From NCBI GenBank assembly GCA_018457135.1, contig JAGGDU010000031.1:1-54881 (forward strand): a stretch of 54,881 nt of DNA, given 5' to 3'. The position numbers and the translations under genes were made by a program. A model generated the notes under the pieces. That model ran no database searches, was not told the DNA's origin, and saw nothing but the letters and a program-made list of their open reading frames with translations. Of this stretch, positions 18,609-28,165 are shown piece by piece (the first letter of the stretch is position 1; the number at the start of each line of letters is the position of its first letter). The DNA comes from Trichodesmium erythraeum GBRTRLIN201 (GTDB lineage: Bacteria; Cyanobacteriota; Cyanobacteriia; Cyanobacteriales; Microcoleaceae).

Positions 18609-18911
18609 ATGACGACAATAACAAATAATAATATTGAGCAAGTAATTTTGGATAATCTTAAATTATTACCACCAGAAAAACAACAGGAAGTACTAGACTT
18701 TATTCAGTTTATTCAACATAAATTGAACCACTCTCAAGTTAATTATAATAATCAGTTATCTCTTAAAGAAATTGCCCGTTTACCTATAGTAGAGCGTCAT
18801 AAATTATTAACACCATCAATAGATAAAACTGCTGAAGATTTTTTGAATGATCCAGAATTAACAGAGTTTTTTATTCTTGATGGAGAAGATTGGGAAACAG
18901 GAGATGAATAA
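18609..18911 (+). CDS. Antitoxin of a MazEF-like pair (DUF2281-like)
   Basis: A 100-residue protein predicted to neutralise the MazF-like toxin encoded directly downstream. Residues 8-35 (EQVILDNLKLLPPEKQQEVL, then DFIQFIQHKL) are the helical segment typical of DUF2281-type cyanobacterial antitoxins. The acidic C-terminus (DFLNDPELTEFF...DGEDWE) fits the toxin-binding tail. The start at 18609 is chosen because of GGAG at 18596 and because upstream codons derive from the duplicated metH end. The stop overlaps the toxin start by 8 bp (ATGAATAA), a standard translational coupling in TA operons. It is intact, unlike the TA relics to its left. Confidence 0.8.
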   Translation: MTTITNNNIEQVILDNLKLLPPEKQQEVLDFIQFIQHKLNHSQVNYNNQLSLKEIARLPIVERHKLLTPSIDKTAEDFLNDPELTEFFILDGEDWETGDE

Positions 18912-19269
18912 CCCTAAAAGAGGAGAAGTATGGTTAGTAAAATTAGACCCTACTAGAGGTCAAGAAATAAAAAAAACTCGCCCAGCAATTGTGATTAGTT
19001 CAAACATTTTTAGATCAGTAAGTGTTAAAATTATTGTTCCTATAGCTAAATGGCAATCTAAATTTAAAAACCGTCTATTTATGATTTCGATACCGAAAAC
19101 TGATGAAAATGGTTTAGATAACGATTCTGCTGGTAATGTGCTTCAAGTTCGTAGTATTGCTAATGAAAGATTTGTGAGATGTCTTGGGCGAGTTTCAAAT
19201 TCTATTCTTGAAGAGTTACTAGCAGGTTTAATTATCTGTATAGATTATGAATATGATAGTTTAATATGA
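18904..19269 (+). CDS. MazF/PemK-family mRNA endoribonuclease toxin
   Basis: Toxin that cleaves mRNA or other RNA when its antitoxin is degraded. The family pattern is complete: RGEVWLVKLDPTRGQEIKKT, then RPAIVISSNIF at the N-terminus (loop and strand around the active site), KIIVPIAKW in the middle, and AGNVLQVRSIANERFV, then RCLGRVS near the end. Length (121 aa) is typical. Translation starts at ATG 18904 inside the antitoxin stop region. The longer open frame from 18877 would add nine residues from another frame of the antitoxin gene and is not used. It is the only intact TA pair in a stretch of dead ones. Confidence 0.9.
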   Translation: MNNPKRGEVWLVKLDPTRGQEIKKTRPAIVISSNIFRSVSVKIIVPIAKWQSKFKNRLFMISIPKTDENGLDNDSAGNVLQVRSIANERFVRCLGRVSNSILEELLAGLIICIDYEYDSLI

Positions 19270-19798
19270 GGATATGAATTCCCATTTATTGTGAATAAAT
19301 TTATTTTGTTTATAAAGTTTGTGGCTTCTTTTGGAACCACGATGACAATTATGATATAATTTTACTATTATAAATTATATAATTTCTGGCTCTTGAAGTG
19401 CTCAAAATAATATGGTTTTTCTTAGTTTTGAGTAAGTAAGATATAAATTTATTAAGCTTAACTATGGGCTTTTTCAGGATATTTTATCAAAACAATTAAC
19501 TTTAATATCCAATAGGGCTTTGAAGAATATTTTCAGTAATTCCAAGAATGATAATTTTATATGTAGTAACTTGAACGAATTTAAAATTAATCTAATAACT
19601 TTTATAAGAAGTATAGCGGTTTTTACTTCATAACTAAAAAAAACTTCTGCTCTTTGACTTTTACCTTCTGCATTCTGCCTTTAATCAAAAATTTATACAC
19701 TGTATGTTAATGAACATTTCCATATATAAACCATAACTTACAGTTAATTGTCAGCACCCAGAATCAAAAAAAATCATTATTCAAAAAAATAACTAAAC
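19270..19798. other. Intergenic, nothing recognised
   Basis: AT-rich sequence after the toxin gene. It includes a pyrimidine-rich run near 19650-19683 of the sort common in cyanobacterial spacers. No gene or RNA was recognised. Confidence 0.4.
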
Positions 19799-20249
19799 AG
19801 TCACCCCAAAAGGGCAAGGCTTTAGACTCAATTTTTTGGTAATTGACCTAGATTTTTTTTGTTGAATAAAAAATCTAGCTTATGTGCAAGCAAGTACTTT
19901 AATATCTATAGTATCAGATTTGCTTTGAGAATGCCAGCTTAATTGATGCAAATTTTTTGTGGTGCTTCACAGGATGAAAATGTATCGCTTCACACCTATT
20001 TAGAGTTTACGGAAAAAGTCTTATGAGTGAAGTTAGGAATTAGGAATAAATAGAAATTAATTACGAGGTAGGAGTCAGAGTTGTCCTTTGATTTCTCTGT
20101 TTTTGTTTGGCCAAAATACTAATATACATGATCTTAAGCTACTCAAAAGCTGGTACTTTTGTGGAGTGAAAAAGGCACTATTTTCACATATTGTGTTGCT
20201 ATTTTTAGCATATTTTTTATTCATACTTTTAAGTTAAAAGTTGTTTATC

Positions 20250-20525
20250 TGGTTTGGGATAAATTGCAGTATTACAATCATCAAAATGTAACAAATACCA
20301 AGGTTAAAAAGTTGAATTAGAATATGATACCTTAATATTATTATCTTGAGCATATTTGATGGGTTGATTAAAATTTTCTACCAGAAAGGAATCACGGTCA
20401 AATATACACACAACTTGATCATAGTCATTATTTTATTCTTTAATCCTTAAATCTTCTGTAACTAAAGAAATCGTATTTTTACGAAAACCTCGCCAATAAA
20501 TTATATCCTTTCTAGAAACCAGAGG
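20250..20525 (-). pseudogene. RloB-like defence gene relic
   Basis: The minus strand reads KDIIYWRGFRKNTISL near the start, then DYDQVVCIFDRDSFLVENFN, IKYAQDNNIKVSYSNSTF and PWYLLHFDDCNTAI. FDRDSF, the YSN block and WYLLHF are hallmarks of RloB (TOPRIM-like, abortive-infection family). Internal stops and the lost N-terminus show that it is dead. It lies downstream of an RloA-like fragment in the same orientation, the usual RloAB order. Confidence 0.65.
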
Positions 20526-20619
20526 AAAATACTTGTAGAGATTTGGCGGTTAAATTGAGCATTTAGAGAAAGAAATAGTGTATTTTATCTAGTTTAATCA
20601 GCAATTAATTTTTCTTATT

Positions 20620-20800
20620 TATGAGTTTCTTTTGGTGAATTGAGCATAAACCAAGCCTGAAAATTCATGACTTTAATCAAATTACTTTTGCCGCTAGTAT
20701 TAGCCATATAAACAGTAACACTTTTGAGGAAACTCAACTATTTATCAATGTGAAAAATATGGTGTTGATGAATCAATATGAAATCTAAATTTGGCAAAAA
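20620..20800 (-). pseudogene. RloA-like AAA ATPase gene relic
   Basis: The minus strand reads LSFLKSVTVYMANTSGKSNL, continuing IKVMNFQAWFMLNSPKET. This is the Walker A region of RloA/OLD-like ATPases (usual form GANASGKSNL) and its following helix, with the first glycine of the motif changed. Stops lie on both sides, and the remaining several hundred codons are missing before the RloB relic begins. Confidence 0.6.
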
Positions 20801-21361
20801 TAAAAAAAATTTTAGTTAATAGTTTGGCGATCGCAATTCAAGAATAATTACGCGCCAAAATTACCAAAGCCAAAACATCATCTTAGTTAGACGTTCAGGT
20901 TCTGTGAAGCAAAAATTGTATAACTATCGACTTATCATTACTTTGTCTCTTTTTGGAACTTACGATCATTCTCCTCATTTAAAATAACAATAAAAAAAAG
21001 AAGCCCTTGAAAAAGCTTTGGAATTAAGCAGATTAAAAATATTAAACATCTTCTTGGGAAAACTAAGTTTTTATACAGGTATTTCAAGGTTTTGATATTA
21101 ATGATTTCAGGGTTCTATTAGAATTAACTGTATTTTTTAAAAGACTTGATCATGATATTTGTAAAACATCAAAACAACAGGGCTATGACAAAATATGTCA
21201 TTCCCTAATACACATTAACCTTTTTGAGTCTGGGGTGACTATCATTTCCGAATAATAGGGAATCATTGTTTTGTATAAATCTGGTTTCTTATAACACTCC
21301 AAAGTAGAGAGAGGTGGGATGGTGGGGAAATAGGGATAAATTAGGAAACAGGAAATAGAAA

Positions 21362-23566
21362 TTACTTTGAGCTTTTTACTTCTCCCAAGGGGGTTGACTT
21401 TTTACTTGCCCATAGCGCTATAGGAGCTGCTTGAAATTTAACTGGTTGTAACTGTACAGCACAAGCTTTTAACTCTGGTTGTCCAGACTCAGGACAAGCT
21501 TGAGGATGAGTCAGAGTATTTGCCTCTGCCTGATGTGCCCATAATGCACCCCAGTGCATCGGTACAAATACAGTACCTGGAGTAATAGCTTTGGTGATTT
21601 TGGCTGGAAATCTGCTATAACCTCTTCGCGACCTTACTTCTACCCAATCATTATCTGAAATCTCCAATCTCTGAGCATCCTGGGGATGAATTTCCATAAA
21701 TGGTAGGGGATACATTTTGCGAATTTTTTCAATACGCCCTGTACGGGTTTGAGTGTGCCAATGACCATATAATCGTCCAGTTGTTAAAATGAATGGATAA
21801 TCAGGATTAGGTGGTTCTGCTAGTCCTTGAGAGTAATATGCTGCAAACCTCGCCCTGCCATCGGGAGTATTAAATCGAAAGTCAGTATACAGACGCTCCT
21901 GAGATACGCCACTACTATCAGGACAAGGCCATTGAGTCGGACCTTTTTCTTGGAGTCGTTGATAGGTAATGCCTGTCATATCACAGGGGCGATCCCGTGT
22001 CAATTCCAAAAACTCAGCTCTGACAGCTTCCGAGTCAGCAAAATTAAAGTGATTTGTAAATCCTAAACGGCGACCTACCTCGGCAAAGATTTCCCAATCT
22101 GCTTTAGCTTCTCTGAGAGGTTCACGAAATGCCGGACACAAAGTCACCACTCGCTCCGAATTTGTCATAGTGCCTGTTTTTTCTCCCCACTGAGCTGCCG
22201 GTAATAATAGGTGAGCATATTCAGCTGTTTCGGTGGGATAATAAGCATCTTGATAAATAGTAAAAGGCGATCGCAACAAAGCAGCCTTAGTCCGTTTTAA
22301 ATCAGGCATACTCACAGCAGGATTAGTGGCCGCAATCCACAAACAACCAATTTCTTTGCGTTCCAAAGCCATAATCATTTCCCAAGCACTGCGACCAGGT
22401 ACATCAGAAATTTTTCCGGGAGTTAGTTCCCACAATTTTTCAACCTCAGCACGATGTTGAGAATTTTTTACCATTCGATAACCAGGCAAAAGATGAGCTA
22501 GTCCACCTGCTTCCCTTCCACCCATGGCATTTGGTTGACCAGTAAGAGAAAACGGACCTGTGCCTGGTTTGCCTATATCACCTGTCATTAAATGAAGATT
22601 AATTAAGGTTCGCACTTTTGCTGTACCCTCTGATGACTGATTCATCCCCATTGACCACAAAGATAAAACTCTCTCGGATTTTCCCCAATAACGAGCGGCT
22701 GTTTCCAACTCATCCAAGCGAATTCCACAATGACGTGCTACCAGCCCCGGTGGATACTGACGAATGATATTTACGTATTCAGGGAAGCCCTTCGTACACT
22801 CATCTATAAACATTGCATCCAGTAAACCCCACTGTATGAGCAGATTAGCTATACCATTAAGTAAGTCAATATCTGTACCTGGTCGAATTGCCAAATGTAG
22901 GTCTGCTACTTCTGCGGTTTTGGTACGACGGGGGTCTACCACAATCATTTTGACTTTTTTATTTCTTTTTTTAGATGCCCGGAGACGGTTAAAGATAATA
23001 GGATGACATTCGGCTGTATTAGTACCTATTAAAAATGCACAGTCTGTCTTTTCTAAGTCATCGTAGCAACAAGGAGGACCATCAGACCCAAAACTTTGAA
23101 TGTATCCAGATACTGCTGAAGACATACAGAGGCGAGAGTTGGCATCAAAGTTGTTAGTTCCCAGACATCCTTTAAGCAACTTTTGAGCAACGTAATAGTC
23201 TTCTGTTTGGAACTGACCAGACCCATACATACAAATTGCATCTGGTCCCTGAGAAAAACGTACTTTTTGAATTTGGTTAACAATGCGCCGAAAGGCTTCT
23301 TCCCAAGTAACACGACGAAAAGCTTCATCTAGGGTATTGCGCATCATTGGATACTTAAGGCGACTTTTATCCAATGCTTCGCCAACGGTAGCACCTTTGA
23401 GACAAACTTTGCCTTGACTTGATGGATGAGAGCGATCGCCCCGTACTTGCCAAGTTGGATTACCTTTACTATCGCGATTTGTTACTTTTCCTGGGGTTGC
23501 TGGTGGTGATACTTCTAATCCGCAGCCTACGCCACAATAAGGGCAAGCAGTTTTTGTAGTTTTCAT
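21362..23566 (-). CDS. narB: Ferredoxin-dependent assimilatory nitrate reductase
   Basis: Reduces nitrate to nitrite in the cytoplasm with electrons from ferredoxin. It is a molybdopterin (bis-MGD) enzyme. An N-terminal 4Fe-4S cluster is bound by C8, C11, C15 and C55 (CPYCGVGC ... GKVCLKG), and C147 (SRLCMSS) is the probable molybdenum ligand. The C-terminal molydop-binding domain contains [11 protein letters not shown] at about residue 600 and VFVPMHWG at about 676. Length (734 aa) matches cyanobacterial NarB. It is the last gene of the leftward nirA-nrtP-narB cluster, 151 bp after nrtP. No terminator with a clear T-run was found downstream. Confidence 0.95.
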   Translation of the reverse strand: MKTTKTACPYCGVGCGLEVSPPATPGKVTNRDSKGNPTWQVRGDRSHPSSQGKVCLKGATVGEALDKSRLKYPMMRNTLDEAFRRVTWEEAFRRIVNQIQKVRFSQGPDAICMYGSGQFQTEDYYVAQKLLKGCLGTNNFDANSRLCMSSAVSGYIQSFGSDGPPCCYDDLEKTDCAFLIGTNTAECHPIIFNRLRASKKRNKKVKMIVVDPRRTKTAEVADLHLAIRPGTDIDLLNGIANLLIQWGLLDAMFIDECTKGFPEYVNIIRQYPPGLVARHCGIRLDELETAARYWGKSERVLSLWSMGMNQSSEGTAKVRTLINLHLMTGDIGKPGTGPFSLTGQPNAMGGREAGGLAHLLPGYRMVKNSQHRAEVEKLWELTPGKISDVPGRSAWEMIMALERKEIGCLWIAATNPAVSMPDLKRTKAALLRSPFTIYQDAYYPTETAEYAHLLLPAAQWGEKTGTMTNSERVVTLCPAFREPLREAKADWEIFAEVGRRLGFTNHFNFADSEAVRAEFLELTRDRPCDMTGITYQRLQEKGPTQWPCPDSSGVSQERLYTDFRFNTPDGRARFAAYYSQGLAEPPNPDYPFILTTGRLYGHWHTQTRTGRIEKIRKMYPLPFMEIHPQDAQRLEISDNDWVEVRSRRGYSRFPAKITKAITPGTVFVPMHWGALWAHQAEANTLTHPQACPESGQPELKACAVQLQPVKFQAAPIALWASKKSTPLGEVKSSK

Positions 23567-23717
23567 AGTGCACTTAATTTTTTGGAAACTTACTAATAGT
23601 ACTTACAAATTTTCTGGGGTAAAAAATACCTCAAGGGTGCAGCATAACCGAGAAAATGTCAGTAAATACAAGGCAATAAAAATCGCTAAAACCCATTTTT
23701 ATTAAGGCTTTTCAATC

Positions 23718-25226
23718 TTATTCCTCAGCGAATAAGGTATGAGATTCTATCTGTACTTCCTCTTCTCCCTCATGGTGTTCAGCAAATGAACCTTCTGGCT
23801 CTTTGAGAAAGAATGCACAGATGAAAGCAACGATCATTGATGTCACACCAATAACTTCAAAGAAAATCTTGTCACCAATAGCACCTTCAGGCAGGAAACT
23901 ATACAAAGTCAGATATAAGACTGCTCCTACGTTACCATAAGCACCTACATTACCTGCTATTTGACCAGTCACTCGCCGTTTTATTAGGGGAACTATGGCA
24001 AAAGTGGAACCTTCTGCAGCTTGAACAAAGAAAGAACAAAGCATCGTTAGCAACACCGCTGCAGGCAACCACCAACTTCCTTTAACGTTACCCATTGTCA
24101 AATAGCCGATCGCCATCCCTACAGTCAATACTGTCATTGTTAATTTACGACTACCTAACTTATCAGAAATTAAACCACCACCAGGACGAGATACCAAGTT
24201 CATAAAAGCATAACTAGCAGCAATCATTCCTGCCATTGTCTTACTAAGACCAAAAGTATTTTCAAAGAAAGCAGGCAGCATAGAAACTACTGCTAATTCA
24301 GAACCAAAATTCACAAAATAAGTTAACTCTAAAATTGCTACCTGAGAGAATTTATAGCGATCGCTAGGGGGATAGTGTTTTTCTTGAGCAATTAACTCTT
24401 TGTTGGTTATCCAACAGTTATAAGTTTGGAAAGCGTATAAACCTAATAGCACTAGCCAGACAATATAAAGTTGACTTGTGGATAAGAAACCTACTTTACT
24501 TAAACGCCAACCTAACAAACACAGAACTCCTGTTAAAGGAATGTTCATCAAAACCAAAAAAAGGAAATCTTTTGGGGTAGTAACTTCTAAGCCTCTGGCA
24601 CATTTCGGTTTTTGATATGTTTTACCAGGAGGAGTGTCTAGAACATTAAAGAAGTAAAACACACCATAGAGTGCAGCAATAATACCTGTCAGAGCGATCG
24701 ATACCCGCCAATTTAAGACATCGCCTGAACCAAAAGTTAACCAAGCCGCTATAGTTGGGAGTGTAAAGGCAGCGCCAGCAGAACCAAAGTTACCCCAACC
24801 GCCATAAATACCTTCTGCCAAACCTATTTCTTTAGGGGGAAACCACTCTGCTACCATGCGGATACCAATCACGAAACCACCACCTACAATACTTAATGCC
24901 AAACGACTGATTACCAAATGGCTAAAGTTTTGGGCTAAAGCAAAGCCAATACAGGGAATGGCTGCATACATGAGCAAGAGTGAATAGGTGATTCTTGGTC
25001 CGTATTTATCTAGTAGCATTCCGATGATAATTCGGGCAGGTACTGTGAGTGCTACATTACAGATGGCAATAGTTCTGATTTGAGAAGTTTCTAAACCTAA
25101 GTCTTCTTTTAGTGCTGTTGCTAATGGTGCTAAGTTAAACCAAACAACAAAGGAGAGAAAAAAAGCAAACCAGGTTAAATGGAGAATGCGGTAACGACCG
25201 CGAAAAGACCAGAGTTTTGTTAACAT
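23718..25226 (-). CDS. nrtP: MFS nitrate/nitrite permease (NrtP/NapA type)
   Basis: Single-polypeptide nitrate/nitrite transporter of the major facilitator superfamily (NNP family), used in place of the four-gene NrtABCD ABC transporter by many marine and some other cyanobacteria; in Trichodesmium it is called napA. It has 12 predicted membrane spans. Nitrate-porter signatures are visible around residues 110-160 (ALSIVGGGFVIGIRMVAEWF, GIYGGWGNFGSAGAA) and in the second half (RVTGQIAGNVGAYGNVGAVLY). The C-terminal tail is acidic (HHEGEEEV). It lies between nirA (409 bp upstream) and narB (151 bp downstream), all leftward. The wide gap before it contains no clear NtcA box that I could find. Confidence 0.93.
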   Translation of the reverse strand: MLTKLWSFRGRYRILHLTWFAFFLSFVVWFNLAPLATALKEDLGLETSQIRTIAICNVALTVPARIIIGMLLDKYGPRITYSLLLMYAAIPCIGFALAQNFSHLVISRLALSIVGGGFVIGIRMVAEWFPPKEIGLAEGIYGGWGNFGSAGAAFTLPTIAAWLTFGSGDVLNWRVSIALTGIIAALYGVFYFFNVLDTPPGKTYQKPKCARGLEVTTPKDFLFLVLMNIPLTGVLCLLGWRLSKVGFLSTSQLYIVWLVLLGLYAFQTYNCWITNKELIAQEKHYPPSDRYKFSQVAILELTYFVNFGSELAVVSMLPAFFENTFGLSKTMAGMIAASYAFMNLVSRPGGGLISDKLGSRKLTMTVLTVGMAIGYLTMGNVKGSWWLPAAVLLTMLCSFFVQAAEGSTFAIVPLIKRRVTGQIAGNVGAYGNVGAVLYLTLYSFLPEGAIGDKIFFEVIGVTSMIVAFICAFFLKEPEGSFAEHHEGEEEVQIESHTLFAEE

Positions 25227-25635
25227 ACTTTTATTGATAATTGCAGAAATGGTCCAAAGCTATGTTATAGCTGAAATGCCCCCATGAAATCAAAATGAAA
25301 ATGCTTTTTGAGTAGGTCTGGTTGTTAATATTATTTCTATTATTTTTTGTTTATTAACAACTTTTTCTAATGTCTACTGTACTAATACCATATACAATAT
25401 CATCTTTTTCTTACCTTATCAATAACACTGTCATCTATTTTATTCTATTTTTTTAATTTTTTCCAGTGTTGATGATATGTTGATATTTTCGCTTTTTAAT
25501 TGACGCAGTATAACCAAAGGAAAATTTGGAGCATGGCCTTAGCCATAACCTATCCTTTACATCAAGCAGGATGGTACTACTGGGTAAGAATTGAATAACT
25601 CTCTGTGTACTCGTTCAATAACTTTGAGCACAGAC
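25227..25635 (-). other. 409-bp spacer between nirA and nrtP
   Basis: Unusually long for an operon spacer. Short imperfect hairpins occur (ATGGC/GCCAT near 25533-25548; ATCCT/AGGAT near 25552-25572) but no T-run terminator. I looked for GTAN8TAC and found no good match. nrtP may be read through from nirA or have its own promoter here. Confidence 0.4.
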
Positions 25636-27168
25636 TTATTTTGGTTGAGCAGCAAAATTTTTAATTAGCAAACTCCGCAATATTGGCTTGAGGTCTTCAC
25701 AAGGAATACTTTTTTGAACACAACTGCCAAGTTGAGCATCTTTACCAACTTTCCCACCCATATATAGATTAACACCATCGACCATTTTCCCGTTTTTGCG
25801 AACTTTAGTGCCCATCAGACCAATGTCTGCAACCTGTGGTTGTCCGCAAGAGTTGGGGCAACCAGTCCAATGAATGCGTACTGGTTTTGGTATTGATAGT
25901 TCCGTTTCTAGTTCTTTTGCTATTGCTAAGGCGCGATTTTTAGTTTCTATCAAGGCAAAGTTACAAAATTGTGATCCTGTACAAGAAACTACAGCTCTAG
26001 TTAGTGGTTGAGGCTCAAAAGAAAATTTTTTCAGGAGGGGTTCACTTCTAAATGTTTCCAGCCGAGAATCAGGAACATTAGGAATGATGACATTTTGTTC
26101 TACCGTCAAACGGATTTCTCCATTGCCATAAACTTCAGCCAAACGAGCTAGGTCAAACATATCGACAGCATATAATCTGCCAACAGGAATATTTAACCCA
26201 ATGTAGTTTAACCCTGGTTGTTTTTGTTTGTAAATGCCAATGTGGTCACGCTTTTCCCAGAGAATTTCATCTTTGAGGGCTTCTGTTTCTAGAGTTAGCC
26301 CTATTTGTTTCTCAACTTGTGAGCGGAACTTTGTGAGCCCCCACTCGTCAATAAGCCACATTAACCTTGATTTTTGCCGATTTTCCCGGAGTCCGTAATC
26401 ACGATATACTTCTAAGATAGCTCGACAAAGGGCAATGACTTGATTGGGTTCTACCCAAGCATTTAGAGGTATAGCGGCTTCGCACCGTTTGGCGGAAAAG
26501 AAGCCACCTACCAGAACGTTGAAGCCAAATTTATCATTTTTGTAGGCTGGAATAAATGCAATATCGTTGATTTCGGCGTGGACTGAATTATCACGACATC
26601 CGGCGATCGCTATATTGAATTTTCTTGGTAAATTAGTAAACTCAAAGTTGCCTTTATTGTTGTCAGTAATCATGTCTTGGACTTGCTTGATTAACTCACG
26701 GGTATCGTATAGTTCGGTAGCATCAATGCCAGCAACTGGGGAACCTGTGATATTTCGCACATTATCCATGCCAGATTGAACACTGGTTAAGCCAACTTTT
26801 TCAAGTCTATTGAAAATGTCTGGAATGTCTTCAATTGCAATTCCTCGCAGTTGTAAATTTTGTCGGGTGGTAATGTCGGCATTGCCATCATCGCCGTAGC
26901 GTTGGACTATTCCTGCCAAGACTCGCATTTGTTGACTTGAGAGCATTCCATTAGGCATACGCATCCGTAACATAAATTTGCCTGGAGTTACAGGTCTAAA
27001 GAATACACCCAACCATTTAAGTCTGTGGTTGCGGTCTGTTTTGTCTATTGCTTCCCAACCTATTTTAGCAAAATGTTCTATTTCTGTTTTTACTGCTAGA
27101 CCATCTTTTTCTGCCTTAAATTTATCAAAACTATTTAGTTTCATTTTGCGCTGTATAGTCTCAGTCAT
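25636..27168 (-). CDS. nirA: Ferredoxin-nitrite reductase
   Basis: Six-electron reduction of nitrite to ammonium with reduced ferredoxin, using sirohaem and a 4Fe-4S cluster. Both ferredoxin-like half domains and both sirohaem-binding halves are present. Cluster and sirohaem cysteines are C396 and C402 (CTGSQFC) and C437 and C441 (TGCPNSC), with the expected C-x5-C...C-x3-C spacing. Length (510 aa) is typical, with no C-terminal ferredoxin extension. It is the first gene of the leftward nitrate cluster, preceded by a 157-nt leader and an NtcA-type promoter at 27325-27366. Confidence 0.96.
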   Translation of the reverse strand: MTETIQRKMKLNSFDKFKAEKDGLAVKTEIEHFAKIGWEAIDKTDRNHRLKWLGVFFRPVTPGKFMLRMRMPNGMLSSQQMRVLAGIVQRYGDDGNADITTRQNLQLRGIAIEDIPDIFNRLEKVGLTSVQSGMDNVRNITGSPVAGIDATELYDTRELIKQVQDMITDNNKGNFEFTNLPRKFNIAIAGCRDNSVHAEINDIAFIPAYKNDKFGFNVLVGGFFSAKRCEAAIPLNAWVEPNQVIALCRAILEVYRDYGLRENRQKSRLMWLIDEWGLTKFRSQVEKQIGLTLETEALKDEILWEKRDHIGIYKQKQPGLNYIGLNIPVGRLYAVDMFDLARLAEVYGNGEIRLTVEQNVIIPNVPDSRLETFRSEPLLKKFSFEPQPLTRAVVSCTGSQFCNFALIETKNRALAIAKELETELSIPKPVRIHWTGCPNSCGQPQVADIGLMGTKVRKNGKMVDGVNLYMGGKVGKDAQLGSCVQKSIPCEDLKPILRSLLIKNFAAQPK

Positions 27169-27324
27169 CTACTTTTCCTTGATTTATATATTTTCTATGT
27201 CTAATTTTTAGTGAATTGTTTGTTTTTTTAAGATCTTTACTAGAAGAAAAAACTTTTTTAAAAGATTAAATGTTCTGAATACATATTATGTTGAACTAAT
27301 TTTATTTGAATTTCTTGATTTATC

Positions 27325-27366
27325 AATTTAAAGGAAAGGAAATAAAGAATTCGTAGCTTATATAAC
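27325..27366 (-). promoter_or_regulatory. NtcA-activated promoter of the nirA cluster
   Basis: On the minus strand GTT-ATATAAGC-TAC (27366-27353) matches the NtcA box GTAN8TAC with one change. Exactly 22 bp later comes TAAATT (27330-27325), a TAN3T -10 box. This is the standard layout of NtcA class II promoters (box, about 22 bp, -10). Its position ahead of nirA fits nitrogen control. Confidence 0.65.
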
Positions 27367-27370
27367 AAAA

Positions 27371-27429
27371 TAGAGTCTTTTATGACATTTATGCATTGTT
27401 AAAATGCATTTATTACATAAAAGACTCTA
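27371..27429. repeat. Near-continuous 59-nt hairpin upstream of the nirA promoter
   Basis: The outer arms TAGAGTCTTTTATG (27371-27384) and CATAAAAGACTCTA (27416-27429) are perfectly complementary over 14 bp. The inner arms ATGCATT (27391-27397) and AATGCAT (27403-27409) close on a GTTAA loop. It lies just upstream of the NtcA box. It could be a small palindromic element or an RNA made from the other direction. Confidence 0.6.
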
Positions 27430-27467
27430 CTATATAAAAATACAGGGATGAGGGTAACAATATCTGG

Positions 27468-27576
27468 GCGTTGGTAATTTTGGCGCCTGATTCTCATTTA
27501 ATGGCGCTCCCCTAACTATTCACTGAAAAAAAATTATGTTTGGCCAAACTTAGATTTTATGTTGATTCACCAACGC
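27468..27576. repeat. Inverted repeat pair GCGTTGGT / ACCAACGC
   Basis: GCGTTGGT (27468-27475) and ACCAACGC (27569-27576) are perfectly inverted about 93 bp apart, with a GGCGCC palindrome and two GGCGC blocks between. This could be the frame of a small element or RNA. Nothing else was recognised up to the methyltransferase gene at 28166. Confidence 0.3.
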
Positions 27577-28165
27577 CAATATTTGTATTGATAAGTAAAA
27601 CTTTACAAAGTAATAAGCTAATTTAAAGATTTATATTATAGCCCTTGTAATAAAAACCTTAAGTGAGTTGAATTATTGTTCAAGTTATTCTCTAAATAAT
27701 ATTATGAACTGGAGTGTAGACTTTATTCTTGGTGCCTGAAAACTTAACCACAGGAAACTGGAGTGAGAGAAGCCTACCTTCAGGGAAACTATTTCTTTTG
27801 TAATATTGTCAGGAATTTTCAGTCAATTATCTACAGGTTTTACTATAAGGTAATTTTAATTATGCTCTGGAAAGATATTTTAAATAGTTTGGATAAATTT
27901 AAAATATTCAAACTTGCCAAAAAAGAAAAATAATCAACTGATTACGAAAACATCTACACCTCTTATATTTATTGCCCAAGGTTTCTAAGTTCCAAGTTTT
28001 CAAAACTTTTTGAGAAGATGATTTAAATGCCCCAAAATTTAGTCTAAGCTCCAATCTAAAAAAACTTACTTTTATTAATTGATACCAAAGAATTAATGTC
28101 AATAAATTATATTATAAAATTTACTGGATAATTATCAGCAGTCAAACTAATAGCTAATAACTAAA

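Larger units (their letters stand above)
19799..21240. repeat. Inverted 10-bp ends flanking the RloAB relic region
   Basis: AGTCACCCCA at 19799-19808 is repeated inverted (TGGGGTGACT) at 21231-21240. AGACTCA (19824-19830) is repeated inverted as TGAGTCT (21225-21231), with an extra 15 bp between the two blocks on the left side. The two-block similarity suggests that the ends share an origin, possibly an element boundary or a dispersed repeat. Confidence 0.35.

Noticed and set aside
20830-20930. Possible IS4 transposase fragment (TEPERLTKMMFWL) beside the RloA relic
   Set aside because: It resembles the IS4 relic near 48540, but another frame (VLALVILARNYS) reads equally well as a different protein tail, so the origin is ambiguous.
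27700-27800. Possible structured RNA leader with GGTGCC...CAGGAAACTGG
   Set aside because: It does not match the cobalamin, glutamine (glnA) or other cyanobacterial leader motifs I know, and is about 370 bp from the next gene.
27908-28102. 64-codon minus-strand frame upstream of the methyltransferase gene
   Set aside because: The Leu/Phe/Arg-rich mixture has no motif; it may be part of a dispersed repeat but cannot be shown.
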